DNA of 20,780 nt from Thermoleophilia bacterium (GTDB lineage: Bacteria > Actinomycetota > Thermoleophilia > Gaiellales > SKUG01), in NCBI GenBank assembly GCA_025964405.1, contig JAOPYW010000215.1:1-20780 (forward strand). Reading direction: 5' to 3'. Shown here one piece after another: positions 20,538-20,780 of the stretch. Below the pieces are notes generated by a model, which made no database searches, was not told the DNA's origin, and was given only the letters and a program-made list of their open reading frames with translations. How positions within the stretch are numbered: the stretch's first letter is position 1; the number at the start of each line of letters is the position of its first letter. The translations under genes and the position numbers were made by a program.

Positions 20538-20581
20538 CGGCGACCAGCTGCGCGGCTGAGACGCAGCGGCGCGCGTCGCCG
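20538..20581 (+). terminator. Nested hairpin after pdxS
   Basis: An outer 7-bp stem CGGCGAC/GTCGCCG encloses an inner 6-bp stem GCTGCG/CGCAGC with a 9-nt loop. It starts 7 nt after the pdxS stop and is followed 6 nt later by TTT, fitting a terminator. Confidence 0.55.
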
Positions 20582-20599
20582 GGTGCGTTTCTGCATGCG

Positions 20600-20630
20600 A
20601 CCGGCAGCCGGCGGCCATACAGGGGCCGGT
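20600..20630 (+). repeat. Second inverted repeat downstream of pdxS
   Basis: ACCGGC and GCCGGT flank 19 nt and the right arm is followed by TT. It may be a second terminator element or a regulatory site for the gene starting at 20767. TTGACG at 20639-20644 follows, but no good -10 is seen at the right distance. Confidence 0.3.
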
Positions 20631-20721
20631 TTCACGCTTTGACGAGTCGCGCCGAGCCGTTGTTCACTTGGGGAGTGATGCGCGGACCGTGTGGGTGGCG
20701 GCGTGCAGTGCAGCAGCTCTA

Positions 20722-20744
20722 CGCGTGGTCGTGCAGGCCACGCG
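20722..20744 (+). promoter_or_regulatory. Hairpin in front of the gene starting at 20767
   Basis: CGCGTGG and CCACGCG form a 7-bp perfect stem around a 9-nt loop, ending 22 nt before ATG 20767. GGGAG lies between hairpin and start codon, so the hairpin probably belongs to the leader of this gene. Confidence 0.4.
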
Positions 20745-20766
20745 CTGCAACCGGGAGACCCCACCC

Positions 20767-20780
20767 ATGAACACCCCCGT
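20767..20780 (+). CDS. Start of a further gene (only four codons visible)
   Basis: ATG at 20767 is preceded by GGGAG with a 9-nt spacer and reads MNTP before the window ends. Position after pdxS would fit pdxT, but four residues cannot show this, and the 236-nt gap with a terminator and leader hairpin argues for a separate unit. Confidence 0.4.

Overview
The window is very GC-rich with strong third-position GC bias, and it reads as chromosomal DNA of an actinobacterium. The markers are an actinobacterial integration host factor (mihF) between pyrD and gmk, a stand-alone infA, glutamine-dependent NadE, and -10 boxes of the TANNNT type placed directly in front of start codons. A csrA gene suggests a deep-branching, possibly flagellated lineage such as Thermoleophilia; that placement is inference. 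I see no phage, IS, CRISPR or classical island.

Layout. 1-1564 (minus): pyrD, mihF and the 5' part of gmk, a pyrimidine/nucleotide block. 1565-1944: no convincing gene. 1945-2593: a small membrane protein convergent with csrA. 2594-3981: csrA diverges from a TPR protein gene across a short region with an inverted repeat, and infA diverges from dtd. 3982-5706 (minus): a DUF47-pit phosphate-uptake operon behind a candidate Pho box and a strong leader hairpin. 5866-6729: a phosphopantetheinyl-transferase-like protein with altered metal ligands. 6825-8271: an operon of a tail-anchored small protein and an exported lytic transglycosylase fused to a probably dead VanY-like domain. 8355-10920: two tandem overlapping MFS exporters. 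10953-11855 (minus): an HSDL2-like SDR. 11932-14294: a degenerate 2H-phosphoesterase-like protein followed by nadE. 14305-15525: an SRPBCC protein and a TerC-family membrane protein. 15593-17125: an exported M23 endopeptidase. 17260-17745: an unknown helical protein. 17754-19427 (minus): murJ. 19461-19534 (minus): a CAU-anticodon tRNA. 19634-20530: pdxS. A further gene appears to start at 20767.

How the genes relate. Cell-wall biology recurs (lytic transglycosylase, M23 peptidase, MurJ). Both hydrolase loci are preceded by inverted repeats with the same GCGTCGAT half-site. The phosphate operon has its own recognisable control region. Most striking at the window scale is that at least eight genes have a -10 hexamer ending 6-8 nt before the start codon, which predicts leaderless mRNAs. 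Genes with longer leaders (csrA, DUF47-pit, pdxS, the 17260 gene and the gene at 20767) carry either a visible Shine-Dalgarno or leader hairpins. Three proteins keep a family fold signature but lack key catalytic residues: the PPTase-like, VanY-like and 2H-like ones.
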